Shown here one piece after another: positions 36,801 to 50,334 of a stretch of DNA of 64,000 bases. How positions within the stretch are numbered: the first letter of the stretch is position 1; each line of letters begins with the position of its first letter. Source of the DNA: Promerops cafer (Eukaryota > Chordata > Aves > Passeriformes > Nectariniidae); contig VZSE01001754.1 of NCBI GenBank assembly GCA_013398275.1, positions 262,515-326,514 on the forward strand. Direction: 5' to 3'. The notes under the pieces are model-generated. The model had not been told where the DNA came from. It worked only from the letters and a program-made list of their open reading frames with translations, and did not search any database. Made by a program: the position numbers and the translations under genes.

Positions 36801-39005
36801 GTGGAAAAGGGCCAAGCAGCCCTAGGCAGAACCAACACCCTCAATTGAGAAAGATTTTTCAAACAGCGGTACTGTTAAGGAGTAATTAAAGTCAAATAAA
36901 ACACGGAAAATAGTGTATGACACATCTATTTGAATTCATCCCAGTTTGGATGCACTGAAACCCATGTAGCGCAACACTGGAGGCACACAGGGGGTGGTCC
37001 AAACCCAAGGATTTCAATGCACTTTTGCAACTAGAGAAGTCTCTGTTCTCAGACACCATTTTTCCAAGTGTTTAGGCACATACTTACTTCAAGCACCTGG
37101 AGATTTCTTGTATTTAAAGAAATACTTGCTGAGGACCTTCCACTCTTGCACTTCCCTTTGCTTGTTCCTCTGCCTCCCCTGCAGTGTTATCTTGGGCAAA
37201 AATTGAAAATAAAATAAAGAAAAAGGGTCATTTTGGGAGCCCAGCTGTGTCACTTCAGGTTTTGCTAGCTGTTGAGGAAGACTTGTGAGGACTCTTAGGG
37301 GGAGAAAAGGTCAGGTCAGAGGTAGAAAGCTACCCACCCTCTATCAGAGGGGCTTATAATGCCAGGGCAGCTCCCCAGGGAAAGTCTGTCTGTCTGTCCT
37401 TCCCTCTGGGGATGACAAGAGGCTGATTCCTTCCCCCAGCTGTTCCCTCTGTCACATTACAAATGAGACTCTGAAAAGCAGCCCTTGGCCTTGAGACAGC
37501 TTTTCTCTTCTACCCATCAGTTAGGGTCAAGCAAAGGTGTTTTATAACTATTTTATAACTTTTTCAAGAGCAGGACCTTCACACCTTTGCATAGGAAAAG
37601 TCCAGCTCCTGTGTGAGGTGACTGCCAAAATGCACAGGGCATGCTGAGGTATGAGTGAGAGCAAACAGAACTTTCGCTTTTCATGGAAGAAGTGCCCCTT
37701 AACATCCAAATTCTTCCATAGAGACTTTATCCAAAAAGAGCACCTTTTTTATAAGTGAAGATGAGGACAAAACATCCTTAACCTCCCCGTCAGGACAGTG
37801 GCACTTAAGACCAGCATCAGTCATGATCAGAAGATCTTCATCCATTTCTGATGAGCTTGAAAACCTGGTGGGAAGAGCTGCTGGCTTTGCCTGGATTCTA
37901 TCCTAATTCCATTCCATTCTCATTTCTAATGTGAGCAAGCAGCATTTCGAGCCATTGTTCACCCTTGTAGCTCTTGGCCTGTGCAGTGGATGTGAAACCT
38001 GAAGAGCGAATTATGAACAAATAATTAAAAGTCTTACATGGCAGTGTATTTCCTGAGAGGGAGCAGCAAGACGATAGTGGGGGCTTTCAGACTGTCTCTT
38101 ACCCACTCACCCTCTCCTCTGGTACCAACTTCCAGCAATTCGGCTGCATGTTTTTTTTAGGAACTAACTTCCACCCAAAGACTACTGAATTTTTCTGAAA
38201 TGCCGGGTTCTGTCAGAGCTGATAAGGCAGCAGCCAGCCTGCAAAGATAACACAAGGTATCAAGGCTGCTTGGGTTTGTCTTTATTTGGATTTTTTAGCA
38301 AGCATTTGACAGACGCTGAGAGCTGTCTGGAGACTTTGGGTTTAGTGGGTCCTCCCTGCTTTTCTTTTTGTCTTTGGTACTAAAATGCTTTTAGGCTGAT
38401 TTGGAAGGAAAAAAAAAAAGGTCTGATGGAGTTGGGGAATTGGTGGTGTTTACTGAAGGGAGTGGGGAAGGTGGGCAGTGGGGGCTGGATGCCGAGGGTG
38501 GCTCTGGGATCTGTTGTTGTGATGTCTCCACTTGGAAAATATTCCCCCCAAACAGGGTTTAAAGGGGTGAGGAGCAATACAGAGTCACTCTAAATGCCTG
38601 ATCACTGGCAGGAATGTGTTAAGGTGTATGAAAACCTGTGATTAATTGTCTTTTCAAGTTCCCCCTGACTCCCACTCCCCTTTTCTTGCAGAGTTGTCCC
38701 TGTTTGGGCTGCTGGCTTTTGTTAACCTCTGAGGGAGTGTTTATGCTTGGCTTATGTTAACCAGAAGGGAAAATTTTCCAGTCAGAAATTGATCTATCTG
38801 CTGATGCTAATAACTTCGTAATGGGGAGTTTGCGGAGCAAAGCAGATGTGGATAGAAAACATAGCCTATGCCCTTACACAGAGATGTCTTCTGTCACCCT
38901 TAGAATGAGATATTAGGGTCTATTTTTAGCCCAGGTGAGCCCTCAGTAAGGTGTTCCCCCCATGCTCACCTCTTTGTAATGACCCCATGTATCCCCACTT
39001 TTGTA

Positions 39006-39221
39006 GAGTCATAGAATCCTAGACTGGTTTGGGTTGGAAGGCTCCTCAAAAATCATCTTGTTCCAACCCTCTGCCATGGGCAGGGACACCTTCCACTAGG
39101 TTGCCCCCTCAACTTGGCCTTGAACACTTCCAGAGATGGGGCAACCTGTTCCAGTGCTTCACTACCCTCACAGGAAAGAATTTCTTCCTAATGTCTTGCC
39201 CTGTCTGATGCAACTCTGTGG
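39006..39221 (-). mobile_element. CR1 LINE, 3' end fragment
   Basis: On the plus strand it begins with tcatagaatcctagactggt and continues through 'gggttggaaggctcc', 'ccaaccctctgccatgggca', 'gaacacttccagagatgggg' and 'ctcacaggaaagaatttctt'. This is the reverse complement of the well-known 3' end of avian CR1 retrotransposons, including the ATTCTATGA-type terminal repeat, so the element lies on the minus strand. It is 5'-truncated, as nearly all CR1 copies are, and ends near 'tcctaatgtc'. Some internal consensus words are missing, which indicates deletions. It is a dead copy. Confidence 0.92.
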
Positions 39222-40777
39222 ATGGTTGTACCATGGGTCAGATTAGGACAGATATGACTGGAAATCCTATTAAAAAAAAAAAAAGACTAAAATTCAGGGC
39301 ATAGCCCTACAGCACTGGATTTTATATACCTGGCTGATGCTTGTGGTGCCCCTCAGGTGGTTTGTACCAAGCAGGCTGTTACTCGCTGATATTTAATATT
39401 CATTGTTTTGTCAGTGGTGTTTCACCATGGCTGGAATTACAATGCCAAAGTCCCCTTTTCAAATTTCAATGCAATTTGTGGGCATGCTTTAATTTAGCTT
39501 CACAGCACTGCTTGGAGGAACATATTTTATGCCTACAGTATTGTGAAGGGAGCTTCATGGAGAGGGTCAGGAGTGGTATGGGAACACTGGTTTTGTTACC
39601 TGCTTCTGCCCAGCAAATCCTTCTTGCTCTTTAATGTAACCTGTTGCATATGAAATTAATTTCCAACATGCATTTGCTTACAAAATAGCATTCTTCACAC
39701 CAGGAATCTATGGCAGTAGAAAAAAACCACTGCCAGATGTCTGTATTTATAGAAAACTGGCATGTTCTGTCTGGCGATGACAGAATATTTCAGTGTATTT
39801 ATGAAGTGCTCGTGTTTTTAGAAATATTGAAATCCAGTCAATATCAGTAGAATCTTGCTTTTCTTATTTTAACCAGCAGAACATGTTTCTTTAGCAGATA
39901 CAGTACTAAAAAACTAGGAAAAAAGCTTTCCCTACCCCTCTGTCATCACTGGTTTGTTTTGTTTTTTTTTTCCCCCAGCTTCACAGACCTCATTTTAAAG
40001 GGACATCTCTGGCTTTACACAAACATTACTAGAATCTCATTTAGCTTTGACTCTATACTTCTTCATCAGGCATTTTTACTTGATAGATAACTGCTCATAA
40101 AGCTGAAAAAATAATTTTCACTCTAACAGTACGTCATACAACATTTTTCAGTTTTCAGACTGAGGTGTTTCTTTTTTGCTTGGATGGCCCTCTTTTGCGT
40201 TGTTATCATGCAAAGGGTCACACATTTGAACCTGAACACTTTGAATGTTAAATGTGGATCAAACCAGAGGTGTTGGAGGGTGCAGAAGCCCTGGCATGGC
40301 TGGTGGCTACAGTGAAGCCCATCAGAAATAGCGTCCTACAGACAGTTCAGTTGTTTTCCAGACTGTCTGTAAACAGCTCTATTGAGCCACTCAATGCCTC
40401 AGGGACAAAGTTTTTGGTTATATTCCTGACATGGACACTGGAGAGTTTTCAGAACTAAAATTTGCAGAGATCTTGACAGATCCTGGTCAGTGCTGTTGGA
40501 AGCCAGGGCTTCATACCTGGCAGTAAATTAATGAAAGGAATTTAGATAGGTGCCTTTACATATTCAGGTAACAAATGAGGAGCTCTACAGAAACATAAGC
40601 AAGAGGGGCTCCTTGTGGGATTTACCACTGGAACACAATTGCTAATCTGTGCAATCTACAAATCAAATTAATTGGGTTTGCTCAGGCTGTTGCTCACACG
40701 ATTGCTAAGCACAGTAGCTTGAAGGCAATGAGGGTTTGGCCTCCCAATCTCTGCTGCGTATTTGTTTTTTTTTGCAG

Positions 40778-40887
40778 CAAATGCCTTTGATATATGCAAG
40801 TTATGTTTCCGTACATTACGAATGATAGATTCCTCCCCCATATCCTGTGACAGCCTTCCCTGGAGACAGACAGTCTGTGTTGTTTTA
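40778..40887 (+). other. Weak candidate exon or conserved element
   Basis: A T-rich tract ending TTTGCAG precedes 110 bases that stay open when joined in phase 1 to the signal-peptide exon. The run ends at a donor-like TTA|GTGAGA (GT at 40,888). Joined this way the segment reads 37 residues with four cysteines and no domain I recognise. The sequence 'tccgtacattacgaatgata' looks non-random. Chance open frames of this length are common, so this is only a candidate. Confidence 0.15.
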
Positions 40888-43713
40888 GTGAGATGGAGAA
40901 AGATTAACGGGAAAGGTTTTGCTAGTGTTTGCAAAGACTTTTAGCAAAAGGGAAAGGTTTGGATAGAGGATTTAGTGAGAATGAAAAAGCATTTCTGAAA
41001 ACTCCTGCCTGCCCACAGGGCTCCCCTCACTGCCTCCCCTCTCGTGCTGCCTTCTGCCTGCAAGGAGCATCAGGACAGTCCAGAGGAACCCACGGGCTTG
41101 GCTCCCTCCCTGTGTTCCTGCTCAGGTAGAACTAATCCCATTGCTTCTGCGGGTCTGCAGATGATTTTCTGATCCAGTTGTGCTGGTGCATTGAGTCTGT
41201 GGGTGGGCAGGGAGCCTCTGCACCACTGGGGAGTGTGAGGAGATAGGTACAAGTGAGGAAGGGGCTGCAGGGGACCCCTTTGTCCTCTCCACGGGGCTCA
41301 CCCCACCAGGCATGGGAATGCTGTCCTGCAGCCTGAAGCCCAGGCTCCATGAGAAGTGTTCAGCTCATGGATAAAATCATTTTTGTGTCGGTGTCTGAGC
41401 TGCCCCCAAAGCCGATGGGGATGTTGGTAAGTAGGGCATTGAGCCAGTATTGACCACCTCTCTGCAGACTGTAATGGGAGTTCGACACCTCAGTTTAGAT
41501 GCACCCAAGAGCTGAGTCCTGGCCATATTTAAGTTCCTGGGGTAGCTAATGGTGATGCTGCCATAGTTATATACAGCTCATGCATATCTGCATGCAGTGC
41601 CAGTAATTAAAGCCTACAGGTAAATCACAGGCAAGTCCCCACTGAGCTTTTTTCCCCGCAATGAGTTTTTAGAGCTGGATAGCCTCTATCTCTCTCCATA
41701 GGTGCTTAATATCCTCAGCCACTCTTACCCAGAGCCCCCAACTCCTCCCTGCCAGGTGTGCCTGAGGACACATTGCAGTTAGACATCCAAGGACATTCCT
41801 ATGATATGTATTCCTATGATACGCTTTGGTCACTGTCCACAAAGCAGCTGTGTCTGGAAGCTTCACACACAGGTCCTTGCTCCTATGTGTGTAATATGTA
41901 TTTAAGGGAAGAGGTGGTTTTCCTTCCTCCTGGTGATCAATTTATACCCCAGAGTGGGAAGGATTGATAGCCCTTGGGGCTTTCTCATCACCATGCAGGA
42001 ATTAGCATCACGAGCAGGAGGGGCTCAGAGGTCTGACCTGCAACCTTGTGTGGTGTTTTCATTGTGAAGTACAGACAGGATGTACAGTAAATTAGGTTCA
42101 GGCAGTTCAGCTTGCTGAAAACAACATCATTTCACAGTGACCCTGAAAACAACTTTTTTTTTAGAGTCCTAGCAGAGGGACTGTAGCTGGATCCAGGAGG
42201 AGGAGTTGTGTGTGGTGGATCAGGAGCTGGAAGCAAAAATTTCCTCTCTGGGTTAGTGCTGCCAATCCTGCCCTTGCTGACAAGGCTGGTGACGCATGCA
42301 GAGGACTTGGTGGCCTTCACCATGGCCTGATACAGGGCTGATAGAGCAGCTCCTGCTTCATGTGAACTGGAAAAGATGGACACCATGGCCTGGAGTCCCA
42401 CTGTCACGAAAGGGGGCATCCAGTCGTGGCAGCAGTTGGAAAAAGCCACCAACAGAAAGTGCTCTGTGGACAGCCCCAGTGGTCCCTTCGACAATAGGAG
42501 GGAGAGAAGCTTGTCCAGCCCCTGCTATGCTGCAGAGCAGGATTTATTTATCCCACTCTTTACCTGCATGGGATTGAGATGCTTCATGCCCTAAAAGCAC
42601 CTTTTCCTCCTGTAATGAGAGATGAGGGACCTGTCAGGTGCCTCTGCTCTGTGTGTCTGAAGTTAGAGGTGAAGGAGGGCTGATGGGATCTGGTTTTGAG
42701 CATGTTCTGGTGTAAATCAGGAATGGCTTCTTCGAAGTACAAAAGGAAAGGCTAATTTAAAGCCAATATATGTGAATTTACCCTCAGGCTTCAGTGAGAG
42801 TTGGAAGGATTAATATGTGAGCCAGCCCATTTCCTTACACAGGCAAAACTTTTGCTTATGGCATGAGATTCAGCTCATTGCAGAAGGCTCAGGTACCACC
42901 AAACTCCTCTCTGAATGGGAGGCATAATGTCTGTAGGCACTGTGTTGCCTGTCTGTCTGCACAGGGGGAAGTGTCATGGTAAATGAATCCATTACCCAGG
43001 ATTGTTGATACAACACCTTTCTTCTACCTCTGCAAGAAGCTTCCTTTTAGGTCTTTAAGTCTGTGTTATCTTCAGCTCCCTCAGTGTAATTGAGGGATTT
43101 GGGGATTAGAGGATGGAGCCAACGTCACTGCTGCTTTTCTGCATTTTTGGAATGTGAGGGAAGAGGCTGGGGGTGGAATGGTTCTCGAGTGTGCAGTTTA
43201 TTGGTGCGTCTGTGGTAGAGTTTTATGGCTTTGTTAAAAGACGTTGACCTATATGATTTATTAGCACTGCCAGAGAGTGTATTAATGATTATTTCACATT
43301 CCGTGAGATCTTAGTGGGTCCTGCCCATGGGAAGGTCAGAACGAAGGGGCATTTGACATAGTACTGCTTTACTTACAATAACAACTGATAACGAGCTAGA
43401 AAATAAGTAAGTTCCTTTGACTTCAGGGTGCGTTATCTTGCAGCAGATATCAACACAGCCTTCCAGAGAGAACTGTTGACCCTTTGCTGTGTGTTGTCAG
43501 ATCTCTAAGAAAGTGCCATGGCAAAACCTGTGTGCACATGTGCACTTGGAAGTGTTTTTACTTGCTTAGGAACAGGCACTCCAACATCAGCAATTGCTCC
43601 TGGCAGATGCAGTACTCGCTGCTAAGCATGCGGGATCGTGGGGTTTGGTTGGGAATGAGCAGACCCAGCTGGCATGAAAAAGGACTTGTTAACAATTGCT
43701 TTTCTTTTTCAGG

Positions 43714-43788
43714 GGTATTCTCTAGTAGAAGTCAACCTGGTCCATTTGGTGCCTTCCAGAGCTAAAGGGCCAGTCCCCAGTCTGGGTC
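43714..43788 (+). other. Weak candidate exon
   Basis: The tract 'gcttttctttttcag' is a good acceptor, and the following bases stay open in the phase required by the signal-peptide exon up to a stop near 43,901. A donor-like gttagt lies just after 'gtctgggtctg'. The exact right boundary is uncertain because that donor is poor. The translated piece (starting YSLVEVNLVHLVPSR after the shared glycine codon) has no domain I know. It could well be chance. Confidence 0.12.
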
Positions 43789-46700
43789 TGGTTAGTCTCA
43801 GGTTCATACCTGATCCATTGACTATTTCTGGTGCATGTTCAGAATTCTCTGAAAAACATGGGTGTTTTTTGACTGTAACTTCTGCATTGCACAGCAGCTG
43901 AAGCTTTAAGAAAATCAGTGATTATTACAACTCTGTTAATGAAAGAAAACCAAACATCTGTTAGCAGAGAACTCCATTTTGGGCGATGGCCACCCAGCAT
44001 TGTAGACCCATTCTTTTGTGGATTTGGTTAGGCTGTCTCAGAGCGACAGCTGTCTGTGGGTCAGCCTTGCCCTTCCAGCATCTGTACTGGTGGAGATAAG
44101 ACAGCAATCACCCCTCAGCTCTCCCTGCTTCCAAAGCTGATTTTACAATGTTTTTTTAATTTTTCACAGGCTACTGCTGGCCAAGCGGAGACATTCCTTG
44201 TCTGTTATTCATGGGCAGAAATGCTTGATTAGGGCTCCTCTTCCTGGAAACATCAGTGAAGTTGATGCCCTGGATCCTCTGCCACAGATAAGATTAGGAG
44301 CATGGAAATCGGCACGCTTCTGGCAGTGGTTTTTACTGGCTCGGGGTGGTAATTGCAGAGAGGGTATTTTGGACAATGAGAAATTTGCTGTATCATTTGT
44401 CAAGCACCATTCGCTGATGGGTTCTGGGGGCAGAGAACTCACCTAATTGACATGGATTTTTCTTTTTTCCACGCTGTTGCTTTGGCTAGCAGTGGCTGTG
44501 AGGGTTGCTGCTGCAAAGGGAATGAGTCACTCATTTGTCTGAAGCAGTGAAGAAAGGTTCTGCGTGTTCCCATTGATATTAAACACGAAGCTGTGATGTT
44601 GGTGGTTTCCTTTTCTCCTGCTTTCAGTGTATTTGGTTTTCATATCAGGGAGGTCAGGAATTCATGTTTGCTGCCTTTGAGGAGGGAGGTTTCGGGTAGT
44701 CTTTAGCTCTTTCTGGCTGCCCATCCCAAGCTGCTGCCATCGAAGCACAGTGGAGCCTGTCAGCTGGGGATATTTTCAGTTGATGCTTTTGTGGGGAACC
44801 TGCCTGAGTTTCAGCCTCATGGATCTATCTTACTTCACTTGTTTTTATTAAAGTCAGTGACCAGTGCAACCCTGGAAGGCAGCCAGGCTTTATTTCATGG
44901 CATTGCAATTTGAAGGATGTGAGGATCAGCGTGTGCCATTAGAGTGGCTGGTCTGTCCTGCCTGGCACAGAGCAGGGAGCTTCATCTGCTGGATCTCTTA
45001 TGGGGGCACAAACCTGTGCTTGATTAAATCCATTCTAGTGTCTCTCTACATGATTATTTCCCTGCAGGCAAGTAAAGGATAGAGGTGAGACTCTTCTATC
45101 TGGTAGTTTTCTCTCAGTAAGCAGGAAACCCAATTTCCCAATTTTTCTCGTAATAATCCCATTGACTTTACCCCAGTGAATTTTTCCTCTTTAGGGTGTC
45201 TTGCTCAGGAAAATGCAGAAGTGATTCCCCTGGTGTAGGAGGACTGGTCCATGAGAAAGCTGCTTTTCCTGCCCAATGGTGAGGTAACAGACTGCATCCA
45301 CCTCTCTTTCACTCCCCACAGGTAAATTTTCTTCAGAGTAGTTACCTAGGGGCACATGTGTGCATATTTAAAATAAGATACAAATCCCAGCCAGTGTTTT
45401 GTAAGTGCTTCTGTTGGCTTCTGGTTCTCCTAAAAGCTGGAACAGCAGATTTCACTCTCCAAGTAAAATTGGTCCCCTGAGGGGCACAGCTCCACCTGAC
45501 ATCAGCAGCACCCTATGGTTCCCCCATTGTTTTTACTTTTGCTGTGTTTGTAATTAAAAAAGCAAAACCATCCTATCCTCACCCCCACAGAGACCATATG
45601 TGGAAGTGACTGTGCTTGATGCAAATGCAGAAAATGTGTCTGAAAATAGATTGCAAGTGATGTAAAAGCTGTGCTCGTCAAAGGAAAATGCCAACCCAGT
45701 TTGCCCTCATGGTTCTGGAAGGGATTTTGTCTTGTGCAGAATGTGTTTCCCCCTCGTCCCCCTCCTCTCCCCTGGAGCTGTAAGTCCCCTTTTGTTAGGC
45801 CACTGTCGTGGAGCTAAATCCTGGAAACGTAATTTATTCAAAGTGTTCCGCACACATGTAAATGGGCAAAACTTATTGACAGCTGAGTTAAAGTATCTCT
45901 TTCTTCTTTGTAACAAGGCACTTTTGCTGGATCCCTCGGCCGCTGGCTTTGTTCCTCAGGCGGGTGAAAGGAGCTTGTGGGGGGAGAAACAGGCACACAG
46001 GGAGAATGCCCCGGGTGTGTGCTGTGTGTCTGCACAGCCCCAGATTTGTGTGGGGACAGCGTGGCAGCGCCTCTCCCCATGGAAGGAGCAGGATGGCACA
46101 CAAATCTCAGCATATTCTTGATATAAGAAGACACTGTCTGTGTCCCTGGTCCTTTGAAAGGCTCCAAGTGGCTGAATGTCCACCTTTAACTGTGGGGAAT
46201 GACAGCTCCCAAAAGGGTCTTGGTATTTGTCTATTAAATTCCAAGCACACAGCAAATTCAGCTGAACTTTCTGCTGCTTAAGCACTACTCTTTCCTCCTC
46301 CATACAAGGCCTTGAATTAGCTAATTAAAGTCTAGGGGAGAGAGGGAACAGCCTGCAATGGAGTGAACTCACAAGATTTCTGAGGTCATTGCTGGTGCAG
46401 AGTTCCCTCACTCTGTCCCATGAAAAGATTTTTAAGTATTCATTGGAAATCTCCCATGGATTTAACTTCTTCCTTTGTTTTCCTTTGCAGTAAAAGCTTG
46501 ATTGAAAGTGGCTGTGGCAGCAGTAATGCCTGGCTGAGTTTGGAGAAAACAAGCTCTAGGCCCATTTAGACATTTCATTTGAAAGCAGCTTCCATTATCT
46601 CCTGTTAGGAGCTGTGGTTAGTAAGGAGCAGGGTGAATGCATATGTGTGTTCATCCATTATGACTTCTTTATCAATTTTTTTTTGATCACTGCTTTTTAG

Positions 46701-49700
46701 GAAGAGGTGAGATTTTTGTTTTTAATGTAGGTAATTATGAATGTCTGATAAACCTGACTCCAGTTTTCTTGGGATAATCTTGGATGGAGGATCCTGACAG
46801 TATTAAGTGAGTTGATCCCAGAGTTAAAGTAGAATTTATTCTATTCTATCAATTAATCTTTTAGGATATCATCCATATCCCATGAAAAAAAACTTACAAA
46901 AATTTGTTTTTTTTTCCCCCCACACTTAAGATTTTTTATGGGAGACACAGTTCTTAAAACTTAATTTACTGAAACTTAATGCTGAAATTTAAAGTGTCAA
47001 TTGCTGTGGCCTGATCAAAGCTACATTATTTTTATCAGATGTTTTCTGAGCCACAGTTAACACAGGTGAGGCTTTGAGGAGGAGGGTGGTTCTGCCTGAG
47101 TCCCAGCAGTGCAGCCCTTCTCACTTCAGTTGGACTGGAAGAAGGTTTTGTCTTAGCAAAAGTGGAGTAGATCAATGCACAAAATGGAGAACTTATCTAT
47201 GTAAGGACACGACTGGAAATGTTGTGTCTTAACCCCAGAGGAGGTAGGGCACATGGAGGCAGTACTGGCTTCTGCAGCATATCTTGAGCAGGGAATTTCA
47301 TGGGGGAAATTCTGTCTTAGCAACTCATGCCTGAAGCATGTTCTTTGTGTTGGGACAAAGAACTATTTGTCAGCAGAGGCTGTTTCCTATAAAAATGGTA
47401 TTTTCCATTGAGTTTTGTTTTGGAGGCCCTTCTCTCCCCACATCCTTTCCTGCTGCTGGCTGTCTGCTGCCATCTCACTCTTCTTTGCCTGCACTGGGCC
47501 AGTCAGACTCATTGCACTACTGAAAAGTAATGCAACCAAGTATTTTCGGGTGATTTGATGACCTGAATCTTCCTTCTCACTTCGGAATGACCGCACGAGG
47601 AGAGCAAGGAGTCAGAATGATTTTAGCTTTAGTATTGCTTTGAACTTGGATCTCTCCAAGTTCATAGGGACATCCAAATGCTTTTGTGGTGCTGTTGGGG
47701 GTTTCTTGGTTTCACCTTTCAATCTGAGCTTGAGTGTGGAAGAGCCCAGGCCTCTGAGTTCTTCATGGAAGTGAGAGGTCTGACGCTGTGGTACCTTGTG
47801 CTTTCTATTTTTGTTGGGCTAATGATAGGGAAATGCCAGTTGCTCTTCAGATTGATAGGAGGAAACAGCTCCTAAAAATACCCTTTTTGTGAGGGTTTTC
47901 CCTGTCTGCTGGAGGGATGCTGGGAAGGCTCTCTGCTGGAACAAAATCTGTGCTAGAAGTAAACTGAAGTGTGTGGGGAAATGCAGTCAGTCTGCATTCC
48001 TAGTCTGTCCAAGGCAGTGGAAGGAGTAGGGTGAAACCCATGGCAATTTCAGGCCACTACTGTAGGTTCTCCTCTTGGGTCATCCTTGTTTTCACCAGAT
48101 AAGGTGGAGCTGGGATCATGTTAGACCTTTTTCACCAGCCACACAAAGTCTCCTCGAATTGGAGGTTACCTTTGAATTGTGTCAAGATTTCAGTGTGCTG
48201 GGCAAAGCAGAGAGCATTAAGAAGAGACAGCAAACAGGGAGGACCTCCAAAAATCTGGGATGGATTTTAGTCCTACCCCATGATGAGCAAGAAAATGGCC
48301 GAGTCTGTCTTTTGGACTCTTTCAAGAGTGAAGCTCCTGGGCTGACCAGGCAACATGCTCAGAGGATTGATTTTAAATTAGCCCAAACCAAATTACTTAG
48401 TGAAACCTCATTCTTGAGAGGGTGTTGATGCTGTCAGGCTTGGACAGGGCCTCCCTGTGGCTGCTCTGGCTTCTGTCAGCTTTATGACTGTAGCCATGAA
48501 ATTAGCCATTTAACCATGTAATGACTTTTTATTTCATTTAATCTTCCAAAAAGCACTGTTTGTGCAAAAACACTTAGAGTGCTGTGGTTTCTAATGTAGC
48601 CTTTCTCTGGCTTGTTTCCTGCCCAGCTGCTGTCCTCTCCAGCCCCGCTCTCCTGGCTATGGAGGTCACACCTGCACACCTGCAGTGACCATCTCAGGCT
48701 GCGCTGCTCCTCGGGGAGCTGCAGCCAACCATGGCTGTGACCGTCCGGCTTCGGGCTCCCCTCAGCCCTCGTGGCCATCAAAGCTTTATCTCTGGACCTG
48801 GTGTCTGATGAGGCCGTCATGGGGCAGGAGCACTTACTGGAAAATGATTTATACTAATTAGGCAGCCTGAAGGTTTCTTGTGGAACAGTAGGAGGGAAGG
48901 CACAGAGGTCAGTTGTCTTTATTCTCCAAAAAGCCATCATCACCTGATAAAGATTCAACTGCCGCAGGTTTTGAAGAGGATGTTTCATGCTGCTTCAGCC
49001 AAAGCAGGGAGTGAAGACTTCAATCTAGTGACCTTTGTTCTCTAAAAGAGCGTGTCAAGTTTTGGCTGTGCTGCTGGCCTTGACTTTTAATTGTTGGAGA
49101 GGATGTGAGATCAGCCCCAAGCCTTTGTGCTGCAGCTTACCCGGTGAGAGAGGGGAAGTGCTGTGCTTCTCTGCACACCGCTGCCACAGTTTAATGTGAA
49201 AAAAACACAGGCAGCCTCCCCTTCCCCCCAAATAATGAGCTACCTCTTATCAGCAAAAATTAAAGCAAGAGAAGAACAAGAAGAATGTTAGGGATGGGAA
49301 ACCTGATTATATCAATAGCTGTGTTTTCATGCAGATTGTTACACCACGATGCACGAGGGGGTTGCCCTGACTTTACCTTGTCTTTAGCATAAACTGCATG
49401 CCCGTGTGAAGGGCCAAATCCCCATTCCCTTGCAGAATGATGGCATGTGCTTGTGAGGTATCTGAATTTGTCCTGACAAGGTGGCCTAATCCCCCCTCAT
49501 ACCTCAGAACCACTTCTCATCCCGTTGTGATCCAGCTGAAGCTGATGGAGCAGGTGCTGGAGAGGGAGGACAGAGTGGGAAGGGTTTTTGAAGGACCAGC
49601 ACAATTTGGGAAAAAGGACTTTGTATCAATAGTGATCTCTGAGACTCATTTCTCTGCCTTGCTGTCTGTCCATCGTGTGTTGCTCTGCTGGAGGAAAGAC

Positions 49701-50317
49701 ACCTGTAGTGGTTTGCAGTCACCTTAAGAAGCATGTCTGTAAATGAGGTGCCCTGTGGACCACATGGTCCACCCACTGTTGCTCCATGCCTCTTCAGTTA
49801 CCTGGCATCCTGCCCTTGTCCCTTGGGCTGCTGTTTGCATGGAGGTCCTTGAAAGGTGCCCTGTGCTCCGCTGTCTTTTCTAGACAGCATGAATGATTTA
49901 CACTCTTTTTATGCCTCTTTGGCCCTTTTACTTGACAGAAAAGCACTAGAACATGACTAAAAATTTCTGTGCTTCCCTGCAAAAAAGAGCCAGGCCTAGA
50001 GGTGCTTTCTCCTTTATCCCCAGCATGGCAGCCCTCTCACTCGTGATGCTGGGCAGTCATTTCTGGCTGACCTCACCAAGGATAGTCCCCAAAGTGTTGA
50101 CTAGTTACTATCTTGGTTTCAGGGCTGCTGAGATGCGTCCGGCAGGGAACAGCACTCGGGAACTATTTTTTTCTGGACAAATGTCTCCTTACAACCTTGC
50201 TGCTCACGTGGGTTATGTGATTTCCAAGCTGGCCGGGAGCCTGGAAGTGAACTCATAGGCCTCAAGGAGCAATAAGTGCTGTGGTGTTTTAACCAGCCCA
50301 GCCAAACTCAGCATGCA

Positions 50318-50334
50318 CGTGTGTGTGTGTGTGT
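50318..50334. repeat. Short GT microsatellite
   Basis: A short run of alternating GT ('cgtgtgtgtgtgtgtgtt') within a longer GT-biased stretch that continues with 'tatgtgcatgtgtg'. It is a common dinucleotide repeat and too short to imply function. Confidence 0.85.

Larger units (their letters stand above)
23351..39005 (+). other. Presumed large intron, first part
   Basis: If the exon ending at 23,350 is real, this is the start of its downstream intron. CpG-rich sequence persists to about 23,600 and then falls away. I recognise no further exon and no mobile element. The longest frame, 196 codons at 36,002-36,592, overlaps minus-strand frames over the same bases and has no domain I know. Several stretches (for example about 23,790-23,910, 26,800-26,880 and 27,690-27,800) look unusually patterned, retain CpGs and could be conserved regulatory DNA. 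That is an impression without alignment. Confidence 0.5.

Noticed and set aside
38688..38750. Acceptor-like 'cccttttcttgcag' followed by a possible exon
   Set aside because: In the phase required by the signal-peptide exon it reaches a stop after about a dozen codons, and no donor is seen.
42132..42494. 120-codon minus-strand frame
   Set aside because: No domain is recognised, plus-strand frames overlap it and it has no splice or promoter context.
46480..46560. Acceptor-like 'ttttcctttgcag' at about 46,490
   Set aside because: In the required phase a stop follows within a few codons.
50278..50320. 'gtggtgttttaaccagccca' resembling the start of some songbird retroviral LTRs
   Set aside because: The similarity covers only a few dozen bases, with no LTR end, polyadenylation signal or second copy seen.
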